A stretch of DNA of 64,000 nt from Hyphomicrobiaceae bacterium (lineage in GTDB: Bacteria > Pseudomonadota > Alphaproteobacteria > Rhizobiales > Hyphomicrobiaceae), in assembly GCA_022844275.1 (NCBI GenBank), contig JALHMB010000004.1, positions 538,392 through 602,391 on the forward strand, written 5' to 3'. Position numbers and translations under genes: made by a program. The notes beneath the pieces were generated by a model, which searched no databases, was not told the origin of the DNA, and saw only the letters and a list, made by a program, of their open reading frames with translations. Numbering within the stretch: position 1 is the stretch's first letter; each line of letters begins with the position of its first letter. Shown here piece by piece: positions 17,985 through 26,812 of this stretch.

Positions 17985-18658
17985 TGGCGCGCCCCATACA
18001 CCATTTCCTGAGGGAGTTCGGGAGCGGGAGCGGCGAGGCACCATTCCAGCCGCCGCTGGCAAGGCCGGCACTCGTAGCGGCGCAGGTGTCGGCCGCGGAA
18101 GTGGTGCCGACGCCAACGCCCCCGCCCGATACGCTCGCGATTAAAGTGAAAGATGCTTACCAGCAAGGGCTGGCGGCAGGCCGTGCTCTCGAGCGCGAGG
18201 CAAGCGAGGCACAGGCCGCAGAACTCGCGGTCGACCTCGAGAGGCGCCTCGAAAGCGTACGAAGCACATTCTCGACGGCCCTTGCCGAAAATCTCGCGAC
18301 AGAGCTGCGTGCGGGAATAGAAGCCGCCAGCGCACGCATGTCGTCGCACGTCGCGACGGCGCTCGCTCCTTTCCTGCGCGAGGGGCTCGCACAGGCCGCT
18401 ATCGAGAGCTTCGTCAAGGAGATCGGCGGTATGATCGACACGACGGAGGGGCTGTCGGTCGAAGTCGCGTGTCCGAAGGAGATCATCGAGCCGCTGCGCG
18501 AGCGGCTGGCGGAGACCATGGCAGCTCGCGGCGCACCGCCTGGCAGCGTGCGCTGTGTTCCCGGCGACACGGCCGATATTCGCGTCACGCTCAATGAAAC
18601 GGTGATCGAGACGCGACTTGCCGAGTGGCTGTTGCGGCTCGAGGGAGTGCTTCGCTGA
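17981..18658 (+). CDS. fliH: FliH-like export ATPase regulator
   Basis: This 225-residue protein has the layout of FliH: a Pro-rich N terminus (about 1-50), a long charged helix rich in Ala/Glu (AYQQGLAAGRALEREASEAQAAELAVDLERRLESVRSTF) and a C-terminal V1-ATPase-E-like domain (IIEPLRERLAETMAARGAPPGSVRCVPGDTADIRVTLNE). FliH binds the FliI ATPase and FliN and restrains ATPase activity. The gene overlaps the fliF stop by 4 bases and its stop overlaps the motB ATG. Sequence identity to classical FliH is low, so the call leans on architecture and context. Confidence 0.7.
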   Translation: MMARPIHHFLREFGSGSGEAPFQPPLARPALVAAQVSAAEVVPTPTPPPDTLAIKVKDAYQQGLAAGRALEREASEAQAAELAVDLERRLESVRSTFSTALAENLATELRAGIEAASARMSSHVATALAPFLREGLAQAAIESFVKEIGGMIDTTEGLSVEVACPKEIIEPLRERLAETMAARGAPPGSVRCVPGDTADIRVTLNETVIETRLAEWLLRLEGVLR

Positions 18659-20238
18659 TGTCGCAGGCTCCCGACGCGCCGGCAGAGCCCGTAATGCTCA
18701 TTGTTCGTCGTCGCCATGACGAGGACGAAGGGCACCACGGCGGCGTGTGGAAGATCGCCTACGCCGACTTCATGACGGCGATGATGGCCTTCTTCCTGGT
18801 CATGTGGCTGGTCAATGCGTCGAACACCGAGATGAAGTCCTCGGTCGCGAGCTACTTCAATCCGATCAAGCTTTCCGACACCGTGATCCGCAAGAAGGGT
18901 CTTCTCGATGTCGATGGCAAGGCCAATGCTGACGAGGCTTCGCAAGCGCGCGACAATAAAACGCCGGGCATGTCCGAGAGCAAGGTCAAGGATGGCAAGC
19001 GCGTCCAGCCGGGCGATGCCGGTGACCTCGGTGTCGAAGATCAGCACGGCAAGGCGGCCGCTCCCGAGCCGACCGATGAGCCGCTCGGCCGCGACGGCAC
19101 CTCGGTAAATGCCGGCCGCGCGAGCGAGGCAGGTCGCGCCTTCCGCGATCCTTTCAACCCGTTCGCGCCGGGGCAACTCATGTCCAAGGAGGGCGGCGAC
19201 AAGGAGCAGATTTCTGGGCGGATCGCAGGATTGCCCAAGGCTGGCGGCGAAGCCGCGCCATCCGCGGCGCGCAGCTCGGAAACGGCTGCGGCACCACCCT
19301 CGCAGACGGCGCGATCCGAGCGCGCGCAGGAACCCGCTGCATCCTTGCCGTCAATGCCGCGGTCCGAACGGGGCGCGACGCAGCCATCCGGAGCGGATGG
19401 CGGCAAGCAACCGGCTTCCGGGCGCATGGCAAGTGATGGAGACCGGCGACCGGGACCGGACGACGATGCGCAGCAGGCCGCGCGCCGTTTTGGTCCAGCT
19501 GGCGAAGCGCAGGGCGGGCGCCTGCTGAAGCCGGAGGGGGACACTGCTGGCGGGCGCCGGCCAGGACCGTTGGGCGACGCGGAAGAACAGCGGCTTCCGG
19601 GCATTGCGGATGCTGCGCGGCAAGTCGTGCAAGGTCCCGACGGGTCGGCGGGCAAGGCCGCGAGTGCGGGGACAACGCAGGCAGAGGTCCGCCAGCCTTC
19701 GGCGACCGCACAGCAGGATGCGGCCGCGGGTAGCCGGCCTGAGGCGCCTGCTGCCGCTGCTGAGAAAGCGCTCGACCGGGCCGCGGCTGAAGTGCTGCGC
19801 GATGTCCAGCAGGCGGCGAAGCCGATCGCGGGATCCGGGGGACCGGGCATCGAGGTTACGATCGAGGGCAACGGGATCGTGTTGAGCCTTACGGACACGA
19901 GCACGTTCGGAATGTTCGCGATTGGCTCGTCCGATCCGAGCCAGCAGACGATCGACCTGATTGCACGCATCGCGCCGGTGCTGACCGCCAACAGCAAGCG
20001 CATTGTCGTGCGTGGGCACACCGATAGTCGCGCCTATCGCACCGACCGCAACAACAACTGGCGCCTCTCCATGACGCGCGCCGAGGCGGCCTACGCGATG
20101 CTCGTGCGTGCAGGCGTGGACGAGAAGCGATTTACGCGTATCGAGGGATATGCCGACCGCAAGCTGAAGATCCCGAGCGACTCCGAGGCAGCGGGCAATC
20201 GCCGGATCGAGATCCTCCTGCAGCAGGTGGATGAATGA
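18658..20238 (+). CDS. motB: Flagellar motor stator protein MotB (long linker form)
   Basis: MotB anchors the stator to peptidoglycan and carries the ion-binding Asp. The single membrane segment KIAYADFMTAMMAFFLVMWLV has that Asp at residue 37. The C-terminal OmpA-like domain (RIVVRGHTDSRAYRTDRNNNWRLSMTRAEAAYAML) binds the cell wall. At 526 residues it is far longer than enteric MotB (about 300): roughly residues 100-370 are a low-complexity Gly/Ala/Pro/Arg linker. It overlaps motC by 4 bases. A longer reading from 18625 is possible but overlaps fliH. Confidence 0.94.
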   Translation: MSQAPDAPAEPVMLIVRRRHDEDEGHHGGVWKIAYADFMTAMMAFFLVMWLVNASNTEMKSSVASYFNPIKLSDTVIRKKGLLDVDGKANADEASQARDNKTPGMSESKVKDGKRVQPGDAGDLGVEDQHGKAAAPEPTDEPLGRDGTSVNAGRASEAGRAFRDPFNPFAPGQLMSKEGGDKEQISGRIAGLPKAGGEAAPSAARSSETAAAPPSQTARSERAQEPAASLPSMPRSERGATQPSGADGGKQPASGRMASDGDRRPGPDDDAQQAARRFGPAGEAQGGRLLKPEGDTAGGRRPGPLGDAEEQRLPGIADAARQVVQGPDGSAGKAASAGTTQAEVRQPSATAQQDAAAGSRPEAPAAAAEKALDRAAAEVLRDVQQAAKPIAGSGGPGIEVTIEGNGIVLSLTDTSTFGMFAIGSSDPSQQTIDLIARIAPVLTANSKRIVVRGHTDSRAYRTDRNNNWRLSMTRAEAAYAMLVRAGVDEKRFTRIEGYADRKLKIPSDSEAAGNRRIEILLQQVDE

Positions 20239-21533
20239 AATCTGCCTTACGACATACCGGCCGGACTAGAGGAGGGGAGGCACTGATCGCGCTTTTTCTC
20301 CTGGCCGTGGTTTTGGGTAGTGCGGAGGTGGCGTTCGCCGCGTCGCCGTCACCAGCAGCGGGAAGCGGCGGGAGTGCGGATCGATCCTTTGCGGTAGACG
20401 CCGTGCGCCAGCCATACCACGCCGTGCGCACGCTCAGCCTGCTTCAGGAGCGTATCGCGCAAGGTGACGAAGCCGCCTTCGCGATGCAGCGTGAGGTCGT
20501 TCAGGAAATTGCCGACGAGCTCAAGGCGTTTGCGCCCGCAGTTTGGCGCGCACCTCGTAATCGCGAGGCTCTGGTCAAGTACGCACTGAGCGGCGGCGAC
20601 CCGGAGCCGCTGCGCGTCGTGCTCTCCCAGAAACTTTTTGGGCAGGAAGAGCTGCCGCTTGCAGAGGGCGCGCTTGCCTATGCCGAAGGACAGCGCACTA
20701 GCGCTCTCCGTCATCTGGAAAAGGTCGACGTCTTTGCTCTTCCGCCGAGCCTTGCGGGCCATGTCGCACTCGTCAAGGCGCTGGTGCTGGCAAACACGGA
20801 TCTCGCGCGCGTCATCCACCTTGCCGACCAGGCGCGCCTTCTTTCGCCTGGGACGCTGATCGAGGAGACCGCCCTTCGCCTTGCCATGGAAGGTGCGATC
20901 TCGCGTGGCGACCGCCCGAAGTTCGAAGCTCTCGCGTCGCGATATTTCCGGCGCTTTCCGCGCTCACCCTATCTGAATGCGGTCATGCGGCCGGTTGCGA
21001 CGGCGATGGTCGAGCACGGCTATGGCGAGAAGTCCGAGGGTGTGCAGTGGGTGCGCGGCGTCGTGCACTACCTCAATCCACAGAAACTCGTGCAGTTCTA
21101 TGCAGCCTTTGCCGAGATCGGGCTGCGATCAGGCAAGCTCGCAACCGCGGTCAATGCCGCGCGCCTGGCGCGAAAGTATGCCCGTTATGGCTCGCCCGAG
21201 TATGCCTGGACACAAGCGTATGAGGGCGCGGCGCTCGCCATCGGGCTTGCGCCTGAGGACGGCCTCGCGCTGCTCAATGCTGCCGAGACCGCCGGTGTCA
21301 CCGAGCCCGTGAGCGAGCTGATCGCAAGCGCGCGCGCGATCTCGCATCTCATCCGTTCACCGCCGCAGCCGCGTCCGACGCCCGTCGCCGAGGCTTCCGC
21401 GCCAGTTGTTACTCCGGTGCCAATTGCCAGCAAGGCGGCGATCCTTGCACCGGCGGATCAGAATCCTACTGCCGCCAAGGTGCAGGCGCGCATTGCTCAG
21501 CTCGATAAGATGTTCAAGGAAATTGACGAATGA
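20235..21533 (+). CDS. motC: Chemotaxis/motility protein MotC
   Basis: In rhizobia MotC is a periplasmic protein that binds MotB and is needed for motor rotation. The 432-residue product has a signal peptide (LIALFLLAVVLGSAEVAFA), a helical repeat-like body (LKAFAPAVWRAPRNREALVKYALSGGDP; FGQEELPLAEGALAYAEGQRTSALRHL) and a Pro/Ala tail. It is coupled to motB upstream and fliK downstream by 4-base overlaps, the motB-motC-fliK (formerly motD) order of Sinorhizobium. Confidence 0.92.
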   Translation: MKSALRHTGRTRGGEALIALFLLAVVLGSAEVAFAASPSPAAGSGGSADRSFAVDAVRQPYHAVRTLSLLQERIAQGDEAAFAMQREVVQEIADELKAFAPAVWRAPRNREALVKYALSGGDPEPLRVVLSQKLFGQEELPLAEGALAYAEGQRTSALRHLEKVDVFALPPSLAGHVALVKALVLANTDLARVIHLADQARLLSPGTLIEETALRLAMEGAISRGDRPKFEALASRYFRRFPRSPYLNAVMRPVATAMVEHGYGEKSEGVQWVRGVVHYLNPQKLVQFYAAFAEIGLRSGKLATAVNAARLARKYARYGSPEYAWTQAYEGAALAIGLAPEDGLALLNAAETAGVTEPVSELIASARAISHLIRSPPQPRPTPVAEASAPVVTPVPIASKAAILAPADQNPTAAKVQARIAQLDKMFKEIDE

Positions 21534-22978
21534 ACGTTCTTCTTCCTGCTTCCCCATCTGGGGCCAAGGGTGTGCCGGGCGCTGGTGAGGGGCCGCAAGG
21601 CCGGCACGATGTGCCCGACGGCGATTTCGCTGCTGCGCTGGCTGAGACGGCTGGTGAGGCTGGCGAGGATGGCAGGGGTGATGAATCAAAAGTGCAGAGG
21701 GCCGACGATTCTGGCCCGTTCTCGCGCGCGACGCGCCGTCTTGGCGCTCGGGAGTTGCGAGAGGCAAACAAGCAGCAAGAGACGGAGTTTTCGGTACGGA
21801 GCGACGAGACGAGCGGCGAGATAGTCAAGGAGCTTCGTGCCGTATTGGCGCGTCATGGAGGGGGCAAAGCTCAAGCCAAGCTCGCGTCGGCCAGTGAAAC
21901 GCAAGAGCGCGGGGAGGCGCCGCCGATTCCGGCATCGCCCGAGCCCAATCCAGCGGCAGATGCCGTGCGTGAGGTTCTAGCCGCGCTCGGCATCGATTTC
22001 TCGGCGCGCCCAGAGACTACGGCTGCGCCAGAAGTCGCGGTCGCTGTATTGGTGCGCAAAGGTTCAGGGCCTCGTGGCCCGGACATGAACGCGCTCGGCT
22101 CGGAGAAGGCCGACATGCCAGAGCTCGGCGATGAGACGCAGGAGCCGGTCGAGATCATTCCGGTACAAGTCGTGCGCCAGGAAAAGCACTTCCAGGCCGC
22201 TGGCGTCGAAGCGCGGCGCTGGCAGATCGCGCAGGATGCCTTTAGCGAAGCCCGTGCCATGATGCCGGCCGATGCGGCGAAACTTGCGCAGGCAGGAGCA
22301 TCTGCGCGCGAACGTCCTGCCCTGCCAGCAGCGTTGGCGCGTGCGACGGAGGCGATGACGCAGGTCGCAGCGCCGGTCTCTCCTCCCGCAGTCATCGAAG
22401 TGATGCCAGGCGCTGTCGGGATACAGATCGCCGATCGCCTGCAGCAGGTCATCGGTCCGCCAACCGAGGCCGGCGCGCCGGCGACCGCCGGAATGGGCTT
22501 CGAACCAGATACGCGGCAGACATTCGCGCCGGCTATCCGCACCATCAAGCTTCAACTCAATCCCGCCGAGCTTGGTGCGGTGACGATAGTGGTCTCGGGC
22601 AACGAGGAAGGCCTGCGCGTCGAGCTGGCCGCCGAGCTGGCCGATACAGTGACCAAGGTCGACAGTGATCGCGGTATATTGGCTGCGCGGCTGAATGGTG
22701 CTGGCTACACAGTCAATGATATCAGCGTCGCCCGATCGGCCGGGCAGAGCATGGACGGGGACAGCCGCGATCAGGGCGGGCGCCACGGCAACCTGCAGGA
22801 GCAAATCGCCGGGAACAGTGGGCGCGACGGCGGTGCGCAATATAGCGGTCAACATGGCGGGCGTCAGCCCAGCCCGTCGCAAGCAGGTGTGGAAATGTGG
22901 TCCGGGACACCGCACGGTGCGGCCCCCGGGCACGTAGTTGCGGGAGTTTCATACGCCGGTCGTTTCCGCCCCGTCTAA
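21530..22978 (+). CDS. fliK: Flagellar hook-length control protein FliK (rhizobial MotD)
   Basis: FliK measures hook length and triggers the FlhB specificity switch. The 482-residue protein is low-complexity over its first 330 residues and has the FliK C-terminal domain at about 345-420 (IRTIKLQLNPAELGAVTIVVSGNEEGLRVELAAELADTV, GILAARLNGAGYTVNDISV), then a Gly/Gln/His-rich tail. The rhizobial gene was first called motD. It overlaps the motC stop. A 163-base gap follows before fliG. Confidence 0.88.
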   Translation: MNVLLPASPSGAKGVPGAGEGPQGRHDVPDGDFAAALAETAGEAGEDGRGDESKVQRADDSGPFSRATRRLGARELREANKQQETEFSVRSDETSGEIVKELRAVLARHGGGKAQAKLASASETQERGEAPPIPASPEPNPAADAVREVLAALGIDFSARPETTAAPEVAVAVLVRKGSGPRGPDMNALGSEKADMPELGDETQEPVEIIPVQVVRQEKHFQAAGVEARRWQIAQDAFSEARAMMPADAAKLAQAGASARERPALPAALARATEAMTQVAAPVSPPAVIEVMPGAVGIQIADRLQQVIGPPTEAGAPATAGMGFEPDTRQTFAPAIRTIKLQLNPAELGAVTIVVSGNEEGLRVELAAELADTVTKVDSDRGILAARLNGAGYTVNDISVARSAGQSMDGDSRDQGGRHGNLQEQIAGNSGRDGGAQYSGQHGGRQPSPSQAGVEMWSGTPHGAAPGHVVAGVSYAGRFRPV

Positions 22979-23141
22979 TACACTGCGAATCTGTTTATGG
23001 TGACCAATCTGCCCGAGGTTGGCGGAGGTGCGCGCCTGTCAGTCAGCCGCAAGGTCGGTGTGCCAGACAGGCAGTTCGAGCGCCTCCCTCTGTCGACTGC
23101 GGGAAAGGCATGGGCACCGTACGGCAGCGGTCAAGAACGGG

Positions 23142-24182
23142 ATGAACAACAAGAACATGAGCAAGTCGCTGCCCACAAAGCGCGACGACAATGCGCCGCT
23201 GAGCGCCGTCGATAAGGTGACGGCGCTGCTGCTCACCATGAGCAAGCCTTCCGCCGACGTCATCATCAAGAAGCTCGACAATCAGGAGATCCGCCTCGTC
23301 GGACATTCCGTGTCGGCCCTGCCGCCAGTCCCTGAGGACGTTATCGAACAGATCATCGACGAGCTCTATGCGGCTCTCGACACGCCCGACACGCTCGTCG
23401 GCTCGGCAAGTGGCGTGCAGCAGCTGTTTTCCGGTGTGGTCAGCGAGGATCAGATCTCGGACATCATAGCCGAGGTCTCGGGTACGACAGCGGAGCGCGT
23501 CTGGGTACGCCTTAGTGATGTAAAGGACGAGCGAATCGCTGAGTTCCTGGCAGGCGAGCAGCCGCAGGTTGCGACCGTGGTTCTGTCGCGTCTCGATGCG
23601 AGCAAGGCGGCAAGCGTCATGGAGAAGCTGAGCGGCGCGCAGCGCGCGGACCTCAGCCGCCGCCTGTTGACGCTGCGTCCGACGACCGACGCCGCCATGC
23701 AACTCATAGCCGAACGACTGCGCGAAGTGCTGTTCGCCGAGATCGAGACCACGAGCGAGGAGAACAAGCACGCCAAGCTCGCAGCCATCCTCAACAAGCT
23801 CGATCGTGATCAGATCGAGGAGATCCTGACCAGTATTGGCGAGGACGATCCGGCCGAGGCAGAGCGCGTCAAGAACTACGTTTTCACCTTCGACGACATT
23901 GCTGGCATGGACGTCGAGGATCGCGCGCGCCTCATGGACGAGGTGCCGGCGGAGCGTGTCGTTCTGGCGTTGCGCGACGCCGATCCGGTACTTATCGACC
24001 TCATTCTGCAGACGCTGTCGCCGCGCTCGCGGCGCATCGTCGAGGCCGAGCTTGCGACGGAGGCGCGGGTTGCCCCGCAAGCCATCAGCGAGGCACGGCG
24101 CTGGATTGCTGTTCTCGCGCTGAGCTTGGCCGAAAGGTCGTTGATAAAGCTGCGGCCCGAAGCCGCACCGCCGGAGGCATAG
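23142..24182 (+). CDS. fliG: Flagellar switch protein FliG
   Basis: FliG is the C-ring subunit that meets the stator. The 346-residue product shows the N-terminal FliF-binding region (LSAVDKVTALLLTMSKPSADVIIKKLDNQEIRLVG), the middle domain with EEQPQ-like text (FLAGEQPQVATVVLSRLDASKAASVMEKL) and the C-terminal torque helix (FTFDDIAGMDVEDRARLMDEVPAERVVLALRDADPVL). The ATG at 23142 gives the rhizobial length; an ATG at 23157 is an alternative and neither has a strong ribosome binding site. Upstream in-frame codons to 23019 are Cys/Arg/Ser-rich and look non-coding. Confidence 0.95.
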   Translation: MNNKNMSKSLPTKRDDNAPLSAVDKVTALLLTMSKPSADVIIKKLDNQEIRLVGHSVSALPPVPEDVIEQIIDELYAALDTPDTLVGSASGVQQLFSGVVSEDQISDIIAEVSGTTAERVWVRLSDVKDERIAEFLAGEQPQVATVVLSRLDASKAASVMEKLSGAQRADLSRRLLTLRPTTDAAMQLIAERLREVLFAEIETTSEENKHAKLAAILNKLDRDQIEEILTSIGEDDPAEAERVKNYVFTFDDIAGMDVEDRARLMDEVPAERVVLALRDADPVLIDLILQTLSPRSRRIVEAELATEARVAPQAISEARRWIAVLALSLAERSLIKLRPEAAPPEA

Positions 24183-24197
24183 AGCCTGGCAGGCAGG

Positions 24198-25148
24198 ATG
24201 GAGGCTATGGACACGGCACTCGATGAAGATCGGCTCAAGCGGCTGGAGATCACAGAGATCTTCCACAGCACGATTGCGCCGATTGTCGAGCTGCCGGCCA
24301 TGCGGGCGCTGCTCGAGGCGAGCGCCCAGGACTGTCCGGCGACACTGCGTGAAACATTCGGACTAGATGCCGAGATCGTACTCGAGCGGACAGTGCAACA
24401 GAGTGCCTACGAGGCGCTCGGGCCCTGCTCGGGGTTGATTGGCGTGATCTATTTCATCGCCGAATGGAATGCACGCGCCGTCGTCGCCTTCGACGCCATG
24501 CTGCTGTTCCGCGCGCTCGATGCCATGTACGGAGGCGACGGTCGTCAGCTCGGCGAGGTGCCAGTGCGCGAGCTGAGCGGGCTCGAGGAATCGGTGGCCG
24601 ACCAGCTCGCGCGCGCCGTCATCGCGCAGTTCCAGGCACGCCTTGCGCCTTATGTCGCCTTCACGTGCAGCCTCGAGCGCGTGGAGCGCGCCTTCGATGC
24701 AGAGCCCTTCGGCAAGGACAAATCCGATCTCGTCCTCGCTCAACTGCTGCTCCAGGCTTTCGACGAGCGGATGGTCGTCGCGCTGCCGGCGCGAGGTCTC
24801 GAACTCGTGCGCGACCAGATAGCCGCGCCGGAAGAGGAAGCTCCGGTAGAGCTTGATCCCAACTGGAGCCGCCAGCTGGCCGAGAGCATCGGTCGGACCG
24901 AAGTCGATCTCGTCGCAGTCGCCGCAGGCCCGCCGATGCTGCTTGGCGACGTCGCTGCGCTGCAGCCTGGCTCGCTCGTCGAGTTCGATGCCGAGCAGCT
25001 CGAGCGCGTTCGCATCGAGAGCGACGGCGAGGCGATCTTCGAAGGCCAGCTTGGGCAGCAGAAGGGCTTCTTCAGCATCTGCATCGAGGCACCTGTGGCC
25101 GCAAAGCCAGACGAGAACAAGGGTCCGCCGACGCGCCGGCGTGGCTGA
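24198..25148 (+). CDS. fliM: Flagellar switch protein FliM
   Basis: FliM is the C-ring subunit that receives CheY-P. The 316-residue product shows the CheC-like middle domain (GLIGVIYFIAEWNARAVVAFDAMLLFRALDAMYGGDG; LSGLEESVADQLARAVIAQF) and a C-terminal SpoA domain (VDLVAVAAGPPMLLGDVAALQPGSLVEFD; FEGQLGQQKGFFSI). The N-terminal CheY-binding helix is not in classical form. Possible starts are 24198 and 24207. It follows fliG by 15 bases. Confidence 0.93.
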   Translation: MEAMDTALDEDRLKRLEITEIFHSTIAPIVELPAMRALLEASAQDCPATLRETFGLDAEIVLERTVQQSAYEALGPCSGLIGVIYFIAEWNARAVVAFDAMLLFRALDAMYGGDGRQLGEVPVRELSGLEESVADQLARAVIAQFQARLAPYVAFTCSLERVERAFDAEPFGKDKSDLVLAQLLLQAFDERMVVALPARGLELVRDQIAAPEEEAPVELDPNWSRQLAESIGRTEVDLVAVAAGPPMLLGDVAALQPGSLVEFDAEQLERVRIESDGEAIFEGQLGQQKGFFSICIEAPVAAKPDENKGPPTRRRG

Positions 25149-25226
25149 TCCCATGATCAAGGCTGGCGTAAGCTACTTTTCGTTTCCTTGGGCCTCTGAT
25201 GCGCGGCCATTTCAAGGAGCGGACAC

Positions 25227-25772
25227 ATGGATACTGCCCTGATCGTCTTTACAGCAGGAACGGCCGCGAGCTTTCTGCCGCTCTACTGGCTCGCGATTCG
25301 CTTTTCCCGGCGATGGAACAAGCCCGCCGTCGCGGCGAAGGCAACGCGCATCGAGCAGCAGCCAGGGCGGCGTGAGTTCCTCGATCTGTTGCGCCGCGAG
25401 GCAGCGAGCCGCGCCGTAGCGGTACTGCACGAGGCGCTAGCTGAAATTCGAATCGCGGCGGATCATGGCCACGGCGCCTTGAGCACAGAGATGCGTCGCA
25501 GCCTCGCCGAAACGGGTCGGCTTGTCGATTCGCTCTTCACGCGCGAGCTGAGGGAGAAATTCCGGCAGGGTGCCGAGGCCCTTGCCTTTGCCACGTCGAG
25601 CACACTCGGAGCGGCGAGCGTCGCCAGTGCCTCGGCGATCGCAGCGTTCGAGCGTGCTCTTGACGGCGAGGCGGAGCGGGCGGTGTCATCGCGCCGCCGC
25701 AGTGGTCTCAACGGCCTTCTGAGCAAGGGCCGCGGATGGATCGGCGTCGGAGGGGTTCGGGCTGCCGCCTGA
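25227..25772 (+). CDS. Uncharacterised membrane-anchored protein after fliM
   Basis: I do not recognise this 181-residue product. It has one N-terminal hydrophobic segment (IVFTAGTAASFLPLYWLAIRF) followed by a basic stretch, then a helical body (LLRREAASRAVAVLHEALAEIRIAADHG; LAETGRLVDSLFTRELREKF) and an Ala/Ser segment. AAGGAGC lies before the ATG. It is 78 bases after fliM and just before a strong hairpin, so it looks like the last gene of the fliF-to-fliM transcript. An inner-membrane accessory of the motor or export gate is a guess from context. Confidence 0.65.
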   Translation: MDTALIVFTAGTAASFLPLYWLAIRFSRRWNKPAVAAKATRIEQQPGRREFLDLLRREAASRAVAVLHEALAEIRIAADHGHGALSTEMRRSLAETGRLVDSLFTRELREKFRQGAEALAFATSSTLGAASVASASAIAAFERALDGEAERAVSSRRRSGLNGLLSKGRGWIGVGGVRAAA

Positions 25773-25797
25773 GCGATCCTAACGCTGGTTACAAGCA

Positions 25798-25840
25798 ACG
25801 AACGGGCGCTGCGCAAGCCTCATGCGCAGCGCCCGTTCGT
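25798..25840. terminator. Perfect 18-bp stem-loop, probable transcription terminator
   Basis: An 18-bp perfect inverted repeat (25798-25815 with 25823-25840, 7-base loop) lies 26 bases after the previous stop. It is GC-rich and very stable, but no T-run follows on either strand, so termination may need Rho or the hairpin may protect the mRNA end. Confidence 0.6.
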
Positions 25841-26018
25841 GCGTGGAATGCATAAATGCCCCGGCGGGAAAATTACTCTAAAGTTTATTGCCATTACTAT
25901 TCAGTTTCGTTGCCATTACGGCGCACTGATGCGGGAACGGACTACCCCCCTTTGTAAACCTGTTAGTTCACGTTAATCAATTATTGGGCAATGCACTGAT
26001 TCGCCGGGGGGCAACGGA

Positions 26019-26741
26019 ATGATCGTCATCGTCGATGACCGCAATCTTGTGACCGATGCGTTTCGATCTTCCTTCGATCGTGAGGGAATTCCCGCCGCTG
26101 GATTTTCAGGCGGCGACTTTGAGGGCTGGGTTGAGGCTGCGGCAAATGAAGACGTCATGGCCATCAACGCGTTTCTCATTGGCCAATGTGGGCGGCCCGA
26201 TCTTCTGGCGCGGGTGATCAAGCGCCGCACTGCTGCTGCCGTCATCGCCATGAAGGATCACAAGACGCTCGCAAGCACGCTTGAGCTGTTTGCGGTCGGC
26301 GTCGACGACGTGATCTCCAAGCCGTGTCACGTGCGCGAGATCCTGGCACGGATCGAGGCGATCTCCCGCCGTGCAGGTATCGAGCGCGGCCGTCAGGGAG
26401 AGCCTGCGGCGATCCAGATCTATCGCGACGGTCGCGATCCGCTGGTCTGTGACGAGCCGCTGCCGCTGCCGCGCAGGGAGCTTAGAATCCTGGAGTTTCT
26501 TGTCGCGAATCAGTCACGGCGGGTGACGAAGTCGCAGATCTTCAACTCGGTCTACGGCCTCTTCGATCAAGAGATCGACGAGAACGTAATAGAGAGCCAC
26601 ATCTCCAAGCTGCGCCGCCGCCTGCGTGGCCGGCTCGGCTATGACCCGATCGACTCCAAGCGGCATCTTGGATACCGCCTCGTGGAGAGCTCCAAGTCGG
26701 AAGTGGTTGGCGCGTCGGGCGAGATCGCTGCCGCGATTTGA
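26019..26741 (+). CDS. ftcR: FtcR/Rem-type flagellar response regulator
   Basis: FtcR (Brucella) and Rem (Sinorhizobium) are OmpR-type activators of hook and late flagellar genes. The 240-residue product has a receiver-like N domain (MIVIVDDRNLV) and a winged-helix C domain (RRELRILEFLVANQSRRVTKSQIF; ENVIESHISKLRRRLRG; GYRLV). Where a phosphoacceptor Asp is expected the sequence reads AINAFLIG with Asn50, so activation by phosphorylation looks unlikely; other FtcR/Rem proteins are also reported as atypical. It sits directly upstream of flgE with its own AT-rich 5' region (25850-25990). Confidence 0.88.
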   Translation: MIVIVDDRNLVTDAFRSSFDREGIPAAGFSGGDFEGWVEAAANEDVMAINAFLIGQCGRPDLLARVIKRRTAAAVIAMKDHKTLASTLELFAVGVDDVISKPCHVREILARIEAISRRAGIERGRQGEPAAIQIYRDGRDPLVCDEPLPLPRRELRILEFLVANQSRRVTKSQIFNSVYGLFDQEIDENVIESHISKLRRRLRGRLGYDPIDSKRHLGYRLVESSKSEVVGASGEIAAAI

Positions 26742-26812
26742 CTGCGCGACAGCCTGGCACAAGGTGAGCGGCCGTATTCTGGCTGTGAAATCCGAGCCGT
26801 CTGGGGGATCAC

